From: Chromohalobacter israelensis
GTDB lineage: Bacteria > Pseudomonadota > Gammaproteobacteria > Pseudomonadales > Halomonadaceae
DNA: 64,000 bases
Direction of reading: 5' to 3'
NCBI GenBank assembly: GCA_000761475.1
Contig: JQNW01000003.1
Span: forward strand, 62,001-126,000
Position 1 is the first letter of the stretch, and each line of letters opens with the position of its first letter. Below the pieces are notes generated by a model, which was given only the letters and a program-made list of their open reading frames with translations, was not told the DNA's origin and searched no databases. The translations under genes were made by a program, and so were the position numbers. Positions 28,016 through 35,702 of the stretch are shown one piece after another.

Positions 28016-28276
28016 ATGTTTATGAAAAACAATCGTCAGTCATCCTCACGTTCCATGAACGAACGTGAAAAGCTTCGCATGTTCCGTGAACTCGACGATG
28101 CGCTCGCATCCGCCCTGCGCGACCTCGGCGGCGGGGATGCTGATTCGCAGGATGCATCGCCCTCGACCCCCTCGTTCGAGGAACGCCTGCACGACCTGAT
28201 GCAGGAATATCAGCTCTCCAGCCGCAACGTTGCCACGCTGCTGCGCACCATCGTCGAGCTGCGTCAGGCCCAATGA
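28016..28276 (+). CDS. Small protein resembling the MvaT oligomerisation domain only
   Basis: An 86-residue protein with no DNA-binding domain. Its segment FEERLHDLMQEYQLSSRNVATLL aligns without gaps to MvaT FKEKLEALMKEYDKSPAAVIEML at 10 of 23 positions, preceded by a helical, charged N-terminus (NEREKLRMFRELDDALASAL). That is the part of MvaT that dimerises and builds filaments. It could therefore act as a modulator of MvaT (inference). The start is uncertain (ATG 28016, 28022 or 28055); none has a good ribosome site. Confidence 0.6.
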   Translation: MFMKNNRQSSSRSMNEREKLRMFRELDDALASALRDLGGGDADSQDASPSTPSFEERLHDLMQEYQLSSRNVATLLRTIVELRQAQ

Positions 28277-28500
28277 CAGGGGCTGTGGCGAGGTGAAGGA
28301 GCCGTCTCGAAAGATGTTGTCGAAAGAACGTTGACAGGGCCTCGGTAAAGGCGCAAGCTGTGCTCAGTAGGTTAGCAAGTGGCATACGGTCAGTAGTAGT
28401 CGATACCCTCGATGGTCTGGTGTATAGCTTATTTGTCTTACCCACTGTAATCGGGTAACACCCGGCAATTGAAAGCGCAATGCGTAAAGGATATCGAAAC

Positions 28501-28704
28501 ATGGCTACTGGCACAGTTAAGTGGTTCAACGACGCTAAAGGTTTTGGCTTCATTTCTCCGGAAGACGGTGGCGACGATCTCTTCGCTCACTTCTCTGAGA
28601 TCCAGGCTGAAGGCTTCAAGTCCCTGCAAGACGGTCAAAAGGTCTCTTTTGACGTGACTCAGGGCAAAAAAGGCCTCCAGGCTTCCAACATCAAGCCTGC
28701 CTAA
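28501..28704 (+). CDS. Cold-shock protein, CspA family
   Basis: A 67-residue single OB-fold RNA/DNA chaperone. RNP1 is KGFGFISPE and RNP2 is DLFAHFSEI; the N-terminus [16 protein letters not shown] is typical. AAAGGA lies about 11 nt before the ATG. The upstream 220 bases are non-coding and are long enough for the structured leader usual for csp genes. Codon use favours frequent codons (GGC/GGT, AAG, TCT), in keeping with high expression. A strong terminator follows at 28778. Confidence 0.95.
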   Translation: MATGTVKWFNDAKGFGFISPEDGGDDLFAHFSEIQAEGFKSLQDGQKVSFDVTQGKKGLQASNIKPA

Positions 28705-28777
28705 ATAGCGCGCTGTTCTCAGCCGGTATTAAGGGGCGCTAGCCTCGGCGCCATTCGGCAACGATGGCTAGCACCAA

Positions 28778-28813
28778 GAAACAGGGCCCGCTTCGGCGGG
28801 CCCTGTTTCGTTT
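28778..28813 (+). terminator. Strong intrinsic terminator after csp
   Basis: GAAACAGGGCCCGC pairs with GCGGGCCCTGTTTC (14 bp) around a TTCG tetraloop, followed by GTTTG. The U-tract is short, but the stem is very stable. Confidence 0.85.
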
Positions 28814-28822
28814 GTGGTGTCA

Positions 28823-28861
28823 ATGAGTCGTACCGATGAGTCGTATCGATGAGTCGTGTCG
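28823..28861. repeat. Three tandem 13-bp repeats
   Basis: The unit ATGAGTCGTAYCG occurs three times in a row (third copy ATGAGTCGTGTCG), ten bases after the csp terminator. Confidence 0.8.
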
Positions 28862-29040
28862 ACATGCAGATCGATCGCGTCGCTGGCAGGGCCGGTCGCG
28901 GCATCGAGATCCGTCGTGGCGTCGCAAGGCCCTGGTATCGCCGGCAGGGCGGCATCCACCGCCATGCCGCGGAGCAGGCCCCCGGTACGCTGGGCTCGCC
29001 CCGCTCCGTGAGTGCGAACGCCGGTCTCGCTCGAACGGCC

Positions 29041-29703
29041 TCAGTTGTTGGGCAGCGACTCCAGCCACTGGCGAATCCGCTTCTGATGCCAGCGCCGCGA
29101 CAAGCGGTGCGTGTCGAACGAGGTCGGCACGATGTGGCAGTCCTGGTTCTTGATGTGCGGATCGAGGTCCTGCTTCTCCAGCATGAAACACCGGTAGGCG
29201 CCCAGCGGACGGTTCTCGCTGCCGTAGATGGCGATCAACCGGATCTCGAGCATCCTCAGCGTTTCACCTTCCAGCGTCAGTGTCTTCCGGTCGATATCCA
29301 GCTCGTGGCCCTCGGCGATGTGATCGATGATCTCCCGGAACGAGCAGATCTGGTGGTAACCGCCCGAATCCAGAGGGCCCTGACGCGTGGCATGCTCTTC
29401 CTGTTGCCCTTCGCCGCTGTCGTCGGTGCGTGTGTAGTCGGTCAGGTCACAGGCGTATTCCCCCTGGGACGTATGCAGCACCCCCACCACGTGCGACACG
29501 AAGATCGCCTCCGAACTCATGTTGCTCACCAGGCACATGCCGTCCGGCGACTTGCTGCGCCCCCGGTTGATGAGAATGCGCGGCCGCCGCTGACGCGCAA
29601 AGCCGAGATACAACAACTGCGCATAGAATAGCCATACGCCTAGCGTGCAAAAACTGGCGATGGCACTTAACGCGCCACTGTTATTGTTTAGCCACTCGAG
29701 CAT
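29041..29703 (-). CDS. Hypothetical membrane-anchored protein
   Basis: A 220-residue protein of unknown function. One N-terminal membrane segment (about residues 8-32, GALSAIASFCTLGVWLFYAQLLYLGF) is followed by a basic stop-transfer (ARQRRPRILINRGRSKSPDG) and a mainly polar cytoplasmic domain with several short beta-like stretches (MCLVSNMSSEAIFVSHVVGVL, LEIRLIAIYGSENRPLGAYRCFML). The C-terminus is basic and aromatic (RRWHQKRIRQWLESLPNN). The ATG at 29703 has AAGGAAAGCAAGGA just upstream; the longer frame to 29844 is MITE copy B sequence. I do not recognise a named family. Confidence 0.75.
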   Translation of the reverse strand: MLEWLNNNSGALSAIASFCTLGVWLFYAQLLYLGFARQRRPRILINRGRSKSPDGMCLVSNMSSEAIFVSHVVGVLHTSQGEYACDLTDYTRTDDSGEGQQEEHATRQGPLDSGGYHQICSFREIIDHIAEGHELDIDRKTLTLEGETLRMLEIRLIAIYGSENRPLGAYRCFMLEKQDLDPHIKNQDCHIVPTSFDTHRLSRRWHQKRIRQWLESLPNN

Positions 29704-30087
29704 TCCTTGCTTTCCTTTTGAGTGATGAATGAAACACGATGAATAAAAAGAAAAACGCCACAGGGCACGATGCCCGGCAGCGTTCTTCGATGAAGAGTCT
29801 AAGCTCTGTCTGAAAAATTGACGAGCGATGGCCAGACAAGGCAAAAATCGACGAAAAACGGACCGGGCTGGCGCTCCAGTTTACGCGGGGTAAATGAGCA
29901 TTTTGACCGGGCTGGCGTTCCAGTCGATTTTTAACGCCGTATGGGCGAGCGCAGGCATTTTTCAGATAAAGCGTAGCAAAAAACCGCTCGACTTGCGGAA
30001 TTAGGTGGCGCCGGTCCTCCTTGACCGTCAACCGCGTCCTGGCGGGCGCCTTACGTCGAGACATCCCTCACGGAACCGATATCCTCC
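29704..30087. other. Spacer carrying MITE copy B
   Basis: No protein gene. The promoter of the reverse-strand membrane protein should lie between 29704 and 29798; the MITE occupies 29799-29976. Confidence 0.5.
29799..29976. repeat. MITE-like repeat, copy B (178 bp)
   Basis: The left end CTAAGCTCTGTCTGAAAAAT is inverted at 29957-29976 (17 of 20 match). It shares the core with copy A (GCCAGACAAGGCAAAAATCG, TTTACG, GGTAAATGAGCATTTTGA, TTTTTAACGCCGTATGGGC). It is longer because GACCGGGCTGGCGYTCCAGT occurs twice, once in each arm. AAAAATCGAC and GTCGATTTTT make an internal stem. Confidence 0.8.
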
Positions 30088-30324
30088 TCACGGAGGGTGA
30101 CCATGGCGATTGCGGCCACCTTTCCGACCGGCCTGAACCGCGCGGGCAGGGTCGTTCTTGAAGTTCCCCGGACTTTCCCGACCGCCTTTGCGTCCTGCGT
30201 TGGCAGCCCTCTCGGGGTCATGCTTGAAGTTGCTGCTGCTTCGTTCGCCACCCTTTTGGCCCGCCTCGGCGGCCCGCTTGCGGTCTGTGGCGAAGTTGCC
30301 CGAACGTCCACGTTGTTCAGCCAT
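30088..30324 (-). CDS. KGG-repeat stress protein (YciG-like)
   Basis: A 78-residue, highly charged, probably disordered protein. It has three copies of a roughly 20-residue unit: NFATDRKRAAEAGQKGGERS, NFKHDPERAANAGRKGGRES and NFKNDPARAVQAGRKGGRNR. This is the KGG (stress-induced) motif found in E. coli YciG and Bacillus GsiB-like proteins, which are associated with general stress and desiccation. The start at 30324 has AGGAG 6 nt upstream; the ATG two codons earlier is too close to it. It is a single gene with no operon partner. Confidence 0.88.
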   Translation of the reverse strand: MAEQRGRSGNFATDRKRAAEAGQKGGERSSSNFKHDPERAANAGRKGGRESPGNFKNDPARAVQAGRKGGRNRHGHPP

Positions 30325-30769
30325 GCGCATCTCCTGGCGAGGCGATCCGCCCCGGTCGATCGTCGACTGCCTCCTGCGACCCGGCCCCTTCTCCCTATCG
30401 TGAGTAGAGGCTAAGCGCTTTCAGCAAGTGGACCAACAAGAAATTCGTAACGTATTAGCACCGTTAATAAACAATGATGACGATATGTAAGGGTTACCGA
30501 GAGAAAAGCGTTTTCACGTAATAGTTGGCATCGGGATAACCGAGGTTATGGACGTTAACGTGACATCTGTCATGGTAAACGGTTATGTCTCGCGTGTTGG
30601 GGGCATTTACCCGCGTCGAACGGTGCTGCCATGCGGCGAAAGTGGGTCGCCATGAGGCGAGGCGGGAGCGTCTCGAGACGAAGCGACGCCTGCCTTGGGC
30701 GAAAGGCGCGTTGACCGGGCGAGGGCGCTTTGCTCCACTGACGTTCTAAGAATACCGCGCGAGACCGGC
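30325..30769. other. Divergent spacer, nothing distinctive
   Basis: It lies between the KGG protein and the MOT1-like transporter. Bases 30440-30500 are AT-rich and could hold promoters for one or both genes. I see no repeats, hairpins or further gene. Confidence 0.4.
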
Positions 30770-31921
30770 ATGCCTACCGATCCTGTTTCCCCACGAGGGG
30801 CCGCCTTCGTCTTCAATGGCCGCGAGCTCAATGGCGCCCTGGGCGATCTCGGCACCCTGCTGCCGCTGATGCTGGGCGTGCTGACGGTGGGCGGCGTGTC
30901 GCCGGGGCCGGTGCTGTTCGGCTTCGCGGCGTTCTATCTCGTCACCGCGTTCTACTATCGCCTGCCGATTCCCGTGCAGCCCATGAAGGCCGTCGCCGCG
31001 ATGCTGCTCACCGTGGGCATGTCGACCTCGGAGCTGGCCATCGGCGGCATGATCATCGGCCTGGTGATGCTGGTGCTCGGAGTGACGGGATGGATAGGCC
31101 ACCTGCGCCGTTTGATTCCGCAATCCGTGCTGGCCGGGTTGCAACTGGGGCTGGGCGTGATGCTGGCGCTGGCCAGTCTCTCGCTGATGGCTGAGCAAGC
31201 CTGGCTGGCGGGGGTGACCCTGGCGGTGCTGCTGGTGGCGATGCGCATACCGGGGTGCCCCTCGGTACTGCTCGCCTTGCTGGTCGCGGTGGGGCTGGGC
31301 ATTCCGCAATGGGGGCAAGGGCCGGATCTCGTCGCGGCCGGGCAGGGCATGTTCCCACTCACGGGCTGGCCCGGCATCGAGACCTTCGAGCGTGCCATGT
31401 CGATGCTGGTGCTGCCGCAACTCTCGCTGACCGTCACCAACGCCATCGTGCTCACCGCGCTCGTCGCCGGCGACTACTTCGGTGAGCGCGCGGCGCATGT
31501 CACCCCCGCGCGGCTGTCGATCACCACCGGCCTGGCCAATCTCCTGCTCAGCCCCCTGGGGGCCTTGCCCATGTGTCACGGCGCGGGCGGGCTGGCGGCG
31601 CATTACCGCTTCGGCGCGCGCAGCGGCACGGCGCCGTTGTTGCTGGGGGTAGGGTTACTGGGCGTGGCGTGTCTGCCGACATCATGGGGCCTGACCATGC
31701 TTGCCGCGATTCCCGTCGCCGGGCTGGGCGCCTTGCTGCTCGTCGCCGCCTGGCAACTGGCCGTCACCAAGCGACTTTACGACAGCAAGCCCTCGTGCTG
31801 GCCGGTGATCGCCGCGACCGCCGTGGCGACGGTCGCGCTGGATCCTTTCTGGGGGCTCGTCGCCGGGGGCGTCAGCGAATGGGCAAGGGTCAGCTGGCGT
31901 CGGCGTCGTCGCCACGCTTGA
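30770..31921 (+). CDS. Putative sulfate/molybdate transporter (MOT1 family)
   Basis: A 383-residue membrane protein of the MOT1-like (SulP-related) group. Hallmarks are ELNGALGDLGTLLPL at the start, IPVQPMKAVAAML, and LSPLGALPMCHGAGGLAAHY with RFGARSG after it. About ten membrane helices are predicted by eye. Family members carry molybdate or sulfate; the exact ion is unknown here. The start MPTDPVSP is favoured because the upstream open frame looks non-coding, although the ribosome site (GAGA) is weak. The 3' end overlaps the convergent DUF21-CBS gene by 32 nt. Confidence 0.82.
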   Translation: MPTDPVSPRGAAFVFNGRELNGALGDLGTLLPLMLGVLTVGGVSPGPVLFGFAAFYLVTAFYYRLPIPVQPMKAVAAMLLTVGMSTSELAIGGMIIGLVMLVLGVTGWIGHLRRLIPQSVLAGLQLGLGVMLALASLSLMAEQAWLAGVTLAVLLVAMRIPGCPSVLLALLVAVGLGIPQWGQGPDLVAAGQGMFPLTGWPGIETFERAMSMLVLPQLSLTVTNAIVLTALVAGDYFGERAAHVTPARLSITTGLANLLLSPLGALPMCHGAGGLAAHYRFGARSGTAPLLLGVGLLGVACLPTSWGLTMLAAIPVAGLGALLLVAAWQLAVTKRLYDSKPSCWPVIAATAVATVALDPFWGLVAGGVSEWARVSWRRRRRHA

Positions 31922-32921
31922 GGCGCTTCACCCAGCGCTGCTTGGCGTACTTGCGCAGGTTCTCGACGTTGTCCGTCTCGTCGACGATGTCCTGGCCGAG
32001 AATCGTCTCGATGACGTCTTCCAGCGTGATCAGCCCCACCCAGGTGCCGTGCTCGTCGTAGACCACGCGCATGTGGCCGTGATCCTTGAGCATCGCGGTG
32101 AACACATGCTCGACGTTGTCCGTCTCGTGCAGCGCCTCGATGGGGTGCATCAGCGACTTCATGGTCTGATCATCCTCGGCGTGATAGGTATCCGCCTTGT
32201 GGATGTAGCCGATCGCCTGCTCGCCGCCATCCATGACCGGAAAGCGCGTGAACTGCATCTTGCCGTACTGCGCATCGAACTCCGCCACGCTGAGGTCCGG
32301 CGTCACCGACACGCACACCGTGCGCGGCGTCATCACGCTCTTCACCCGGATCTCGTGCAGATTGAGGATATTGACGATGGCTCGCGTCTCGTCGCTGTCC
32401 AGCGCCTTCTCGTCCAGGCCGATGCGCGCCAGCGCCTTGATCTCGCCACGCATGTCGACATCGTGCTCCGACTTGCCGATGCGGTTGGTAATCAGCTCGG
32501 AAAGCCAGATGAACGGCGTCAGCACGAAGATCATCACCCGCAGGATCGGCGGCAGCAGCGGAGCGAGGGCCCGCCAGTAGCTCGCGCCGATGGTCTTGGG
32601 GATGATCTCCGAGACGACCAGGATCGCCAGCGTCATCACCGCCGAGGCAATCGCCACGTGGGAATCGCCGAAGACCACCGCCACCTGCGCGCCCACGCCA
32701 GTCGCGCCCACGGTGTGCGCGATGGTATTGAGCGTGAGGATCGCCGCCAGCGGACGGTCGATGTTGGACTTCAAGCGAGAAAGCGAGGCATGCAGTTTGG
32801 GGCGAGTATCTTTCAACTGCGCAATATAGCTCGGGGTCAACGACAGCAGCGCCGCCTCGAGAATGGAACACAAGAAAGAAAAGCCAATGGACAGGATGGC
32901 GAAGGCCGCTAGGAGGACCAT
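31890..32921 (-). CDS. DUF21-CBS (CNNM/HlyC-CorC type) membrane protein
   Basis: A 343-residue protein with an N-terminal DUF21 domain of three to four membrane helices (SFLCSILEAALLSLTPSYIAQL, NTIAHTVGATGVGAQ, VVSEIIPKTIGASYWRALAP). A pair of CBS domains follows (VKSVMTPRTVCVSVTPDLSV; GYIHKADTYH; HMRVVYDEHGTWVGLITLED). The family is linked to magnesium or other cation efflux. It lacks the C-terminal CorC_HlyC domain of longer members. It may act alone; the upstream gap holds no partner. Confidence 0.87.
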   Translation of the reverse strand: MVLLAAFAILSIGFSFLCSILEAALLSLTPSYIAQLKDTRPKLHASLSRLKSNIDRPLAAILTLNTIAHTVGATGVGAQVAVVFGDSHVAIASAVMTLAILVVSEIIPKTIGASYWRALAPLLPPILRVMIFVLTPFIWLSELITNRIGKSEHDVDMRGEIKALARIGLDEKALDSDETRAIVNILNLHEIRVKSVMTPRTVCVSVTPDLSVAEFDAQYGKMQFTRFPVMDGGEQAIGYIHKADTYHAEDDQTMKSLMHPIEALHETDNVEHVFTAMLKDHGHMRVVYDEHGTWVGLITLEDVIETILGQDIVDETDNVENLRKYAKQRWVKRLKRGDDADAS

Positions 32922-33066
32922 GAAGACTCTTGGTTGGGAATGGAACGCTCATTTATCCAGCCTGCACAGAGCCTGTCAATCCATGCGTGAGGCATTTTTC
33001 GACGATTCATGAAAAGAGTACGGCATGGGGGTGAGCGGAGAGCTGACGGCACTTGCCGCCATGGCT

Positions 33067-33085
33067 GTGTATGATTATTATACAC
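33067..33085. promoter_or_regulatory. Inverted repeat at the yefM/relE promoter
   Basis: GTGTAT-N7-ATACAC, 41 nt before the antitoxin start, overlaps AT-rich -10-like sequence (TATTAT, AATAAT). It fits autoregulation by the YefM/RelE complex (inference). Confidence 0.5.
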
Positions 33086-33125
33086 GCAATAATATGATCA
33101 ATTATGCGATCCATGGAGGCCTGTT

Positions 33126-33422
33126 ATGGCGACGCTACTGGAACGACCCGAAGAGGCGGTCTCTGCAACCGCCATGGCACGCAACTTCAGCAACCGGCTC
33201 AAGGAAATCTCTTCCAGACACACTGAACGGCTGGTGATTTTCAAGGACAACCAGCCAGCAGCGGTGCTGATGAACGTCCAGGCCTACCAGGATCTCGTCG
33301 ATGAACTCGAAGACCTGCGTATCGAAGCAGTCGCTCGGGACCGGCTAGCCAGCTATCAAGCCGATCAGGCCATCGACCATGATGACATGCGTGCGCTCTT
33401 TGATCGGTCGAGTGAGTCGTGA
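33126..33422 (+). CDS. Type II antitoxin, Phd/YefM family
   Basis: A 98-residue antitoxin. The Phd/YefM fold is seen in SATAMARNFSNRLKEISSRH, then TERLVIFKDNQPAAVLMNVQAYQDLVDELEDL, with an acidic flexible C-terminus (DHDDMRALFDRSSES) that would bind the toxin. GGAGG lies about 7 nt before the ATG. The stop overlaps the toxin start (GTGA), which is the usual coupling. It opens the toxin-antitoxin island. Confidence 0.9.
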   Translation: MATLLERPEEAVSATAMARNFSNRLKEISSRHTERLVIFKDNQPAAVLMNVQAYQDLVDELEDLRIEAVARDRLASYQADQAIDHDDMRALFDRSSES

Positions 33423-33697
33423 CTTGGCGCGTCATTTACCACCCAGACGTACAGCAAGACCTGACGCGACTGGGCTCGGCCGCTGCAACACGTATTCTGG
33501 ATGTCATTGAAGCGCGAATCCGCGATGGTGAGCCAGACAAGCTCGGCAAGCCGCTGCGAGGGACGCTGGCCGGTTGCCGGCGAATTCGTACTGGCAATAC
33601 GCGAATCGTGTACAAGGTAGATGGAGAGGCCATCCAGGTGCTGATCGTGGCGGTGGGGGCGCGGCGAGATGAAGAAGTTTACCGTGCCCGCCGCTGA
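33419..33697 (+). CDS. Type II toxin, RelE/ParE (StbE-like) family
   Basis: A 92-residue toxin, probably a ribosome-dependent mRNA nuclease. It begins at a GTG overlapping the antitoxin stop. Family pattern: WRVIYHPDVQQDLTRLG at the start, DKLGKPLRGTLAGCRRIRTGN in the middle, TRIVYKV and IVAVGARRDEEVY at the end. Basic and tyrosine residues expected for RelE-like cleavage (Arg in RRIRTGNTRIVY, final Tyr) are present. It is intact and paired with the YefM-type antitoxin. Confidence 0.9.
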   Translation: MTWRVIYHPDVQQDLTRLGSAAATRILDVIEARIRDGEPDKLGKPLRGTLAGCRRIRTGNTRIVYKVDGEAIQVLIVAVGARRDEEVYRARR

Positions 33698-33896
33698 CAC
33701 CATGGTAGTGTTGACTATTCGCCCACAGTAAGAAGTGGGCTTCTAGCTGAGCCGTCCAGTCACCGTGCCGACTGGCCACCCTACCCATGGTATGTCACGC
33801 GGGGTGTGAGAAGCTGCTTGGGCAGACGTCTTGCTTTAAACTGCAAGGAAATGAGTTTCGCTACAAATGAATACTTCACACCAAGAGGTGATCGGC

Positions 33897-34178
33897 ATGC
33901 AAGCATCTCCTCCGATTGATAAGGAAACCTTGCGCGCAGAGCTCAAGCGCGAGCTGCGTTCCGACTTCCTGCAGGATATCCGCATTGAATCCGGCATCGA
34001 TAGCTCCGGCGAAGAGGCGGTCTGGGTCTGGCTCGTCGTGGATGAAGGTGCGATGGGGAGCCAAAAAAACAAGAGCAAGGTCAAAGACATCAGGGAAAGC
34101 ATCTACCGGACGTTTTCTGAACGTGCGCCCGGTGTCTTTCCTTATATTCGTTTAGAAAATCCCAAAGCCCAGGCATAG
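33897..34178 (+). CDS. Hypothetical partner of a HEPN-like protein
   Basis: A 93-residue acidic protein of no recognised family. The N-terminal third is a charged helix (DKETLRAELKRELRSDFLQD). The rest looks like an alpha/beta fold: IRIESGIDSSGEEAVWVWLVVDEG, then VKDIRESIYRTFSERAPGVFPYIRLENP. The ATG at 33897 has GAGGTGA 5 nt upstream; an ATG at 33867 lacks that. It ends 10 nt before the HEPN-like gene and is presumably cotranscribed. By position and size it could be an antitoxin (inference). Confidence 0.6.
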   Translation: MQASPPIDKETLRAELKRELRSDFLQDIRIESGIDSSGEEAVWVWLVVDEGAMGSQKNKSKVKDIRESIYRTFSERAPGVFPYIRLENPKAQA

Positions 34179-34188
34179 GAGGTCGTAG

Positions 34189-34710
34189 GTGTCACTTTCA
34201 CAAGACCTCCTCGAACAGGCGCGTATTCTCGAGCGCAAGGAACCCAAGCGTCCCAAGCAAGCTAGCCTACGTCGTGCGGTTTCTACAGCGTATTACGCCC
34301 TGTTCCACCACCTGATCGACCTGTCGAGCCGTGAAATCGTGAGAGGGAGTGCTGATTGGGGATTACGGGAAGCCGTGGCGCGCTCCCTCAATCATGCGGA
34401 CATGCGAAAAGTATGCAAAAGCATCGCGAGTCGTAATCCTCCTGCCCCCATGGCATCGCTATTGGGCCAGCCTCTTGTATTGGATAGCGGCTTACTGGCG
34501 GTATCGGAAGCCTTTGTCGATCTTCAACAAGCGAGACATGAAGCCGATTACGATCTAGCGAGGCGGTTCACGCGAGATGATGTCGCGGCGCTGGTTGACT
34601 TGGCGGAGGATGCATTTGCAGGCATCGATGCGTTGAAGCGCCGCAATACCCGACAATACCGCACCTTTATTCTCGCCTTGGCCTTTCACCCCAGTTGGTC
34701 GCGCGCCTGA
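34189..34710 (+). CDS. HEPN-like domain protein, putative toxin
   Basis: A 173-residue helical protein. LRRAVSTAYYALFHHLIDL and FVDLQQARHEADYDLARRF are the patterns seen in one HEPN subgroup. The RH of ARHEADYD stands where other HEPN nucleases have their Rx4-6H motif, so catalysis is not certain. The start is a GTG at 34189 with AGGAGG 6 nt upstream. It is paired with the small upstream gene and lies in an island of HEPN/MNT and other toxin-antitoxin loci. GC content is lower than in the core genes. Confidence 0.62.
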   Translation: MSLSQDLLEQARILERKEPKRPKQASLRRAVSTAYYALFHHLIDLSSREIVRGSADWGLREAVARSLNHADMRKVCKSIASRNPPAPMASLLGQPLVLDSGLLAVSEAFVDLQQARHEADYDLARRFTRDDVAALVDLAEDAFAGIDALKRRNTRQYRTFILALAFHPSWSRA

Positions 34711-34761
34711 TACTCCCTTAGCAGCTCGATTCTTTTAGTTTTGTACGAACCAGGAAGCCCG

Positions 34762-35610
34762 ATGACCGATTTCATTACCGATTCCCAGCGCCGTGACCTG
34801 CTCGACGGCGTCCATGCCGCCGGCCGCGAGGTCGTGGCCATCTACCGCCGCGATTTCAGCGTCGAGGAAAAGGCCGACGCCAGCCCGCTCACCGAGGCGG
34901 ACATGGCCTCGCATCACGCCCTGGTATCGCTGCTCGAACGGATCACGCCCGGAGTGCCGATCCTCTCCGAGGAATCCGCCGAGATTCCCTACGCCACCCG
35001 CGCCGACTGGCAACGCTACTGGCTGATCGACCCGCTGGACGGCACCAAGGAATTCATCAACCGCAATGGCGAGTTCACCCTGAACGTGGCCCTGGTGGAA
35101 CACGGCGAGCCCGTCTTCGGCATCGTCCACGCGCCCATGCTCGGCGAGCGCGCCGGCGAGCAGGGCCAGACCTGGTGGGGCCAGCACGGGCAGGGCGCCT
35201 TCAAGCGCGATGGCAGCGACGAGGACATGCCGATCCACGCCCGGGCCTTGCCCGACCCCGAGGCCGAGCCCTGGAAGATCGTCGGCAGCCGCCGCCACGG
35301 CGCCGAAACGTTCGACGCCTTCTGCCAGCGCCTGCCCGCCCACGAATGCGTCTCCATGGGCAGCTCGTTGAAGCTGTGCCTGGTCGCCGAAGGCCACGCC
35401 GACCTCTACCCGCGTCTCGCCCCTACCTGCGAGTGGGACACCGCCGCCGCCCAAGCCGTCGTCACCGCCGCCGGCGGCCAAGTACTGGATGTCGCAACCC
35501 TGGCACCGCTGCGCTGCAATCAGCAGGAAAGCGTGCTCAACCCATTCTTCATCGTCTGCGGCCAACGCGACCCGCGTTGGGAAAACGCCCTGCGCGAAAG
35601 CGTCGCCTGA
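34762..35610 (+). CDS. cysQ: 3'(2'),5'-bisphosphate nucleotidase CysQ
   Basis: CysQ removes the 3' phosphate from PAP (and PAPS), clearing a by-product of sulfate assimilation; the enzyme is lithium and sodium sensitive. The 282-residue protein has the metal motifs EADMASH, ILSEES, DPLDGTKEFINRNGEF and CEWDTAAAQAVV. The start MTDFITDSQR has AGGAAG about 6 nt upstream. GC content is back to core level, so it looks like resident DNA between accessory modules. Confidence 0.94.
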   Translation: MTDFITDSQRRDLLDGVHAAGREVVAIYRRDFSVEEKADASPLTEADMASHHALVSLLERITPGVPILSEESAEIPYATRADWQRYWLIDPLDGTKEFINRNGEFTLNVALVEHGEPVFGIVHAPMLGERAGEQGQTWWGQHGQGAFKRDGSDEDMPIHARALPDPEAEPWKIVGSRRHGAETFDAFCQRLPAHECVSMGSSLKLCLVAEGHADLYPRLAPTCEWDTAAAQAVVTAAGGQVLDVATLAPLRCNQQESVLNPFFIVCGQRDPRWENALRESVA

Positions 35611-35702
35611 CGAGGGCCACGAGCGGCGGGCTACGAGCGACAATGCCGCCCGAAGCCACCGCTATACTGATGAGGTACAAGGAGAAGGAAGGAGAACGCC
35701 CT

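Larger units (their letters stand above)
28705..29040. other. Gap holding the csp terminator and a tandem repeat
   Basis: No gene is supported. It contains the UUCG-loop terminator (28778-28813) and three 13-bp tandem repeats (28823-28861). Bases 28862-29040 are GC-rich with nothing recognisable. Confidence 0.6.

Noticed and set aside
28002-28025. Seven-codon leader peptide (MMIPTCL) overlapping the small MvaT-like gene as ATGA
   Set aside because: No ribosome site, no pattern of regulatory codons, and the start of the downstream gene is itself uncertain.
28331-28336. TTGACA as -35 of the cold-shock gene
   Set aside because: No matching -10 hexamer 16-18 bases downstream.
33025-33237. 70-codon frame overlapping the yefM promoter
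   Set aside because: It covers the operator-like repeat and the yefM start in another frame; no ribosome site or domain.
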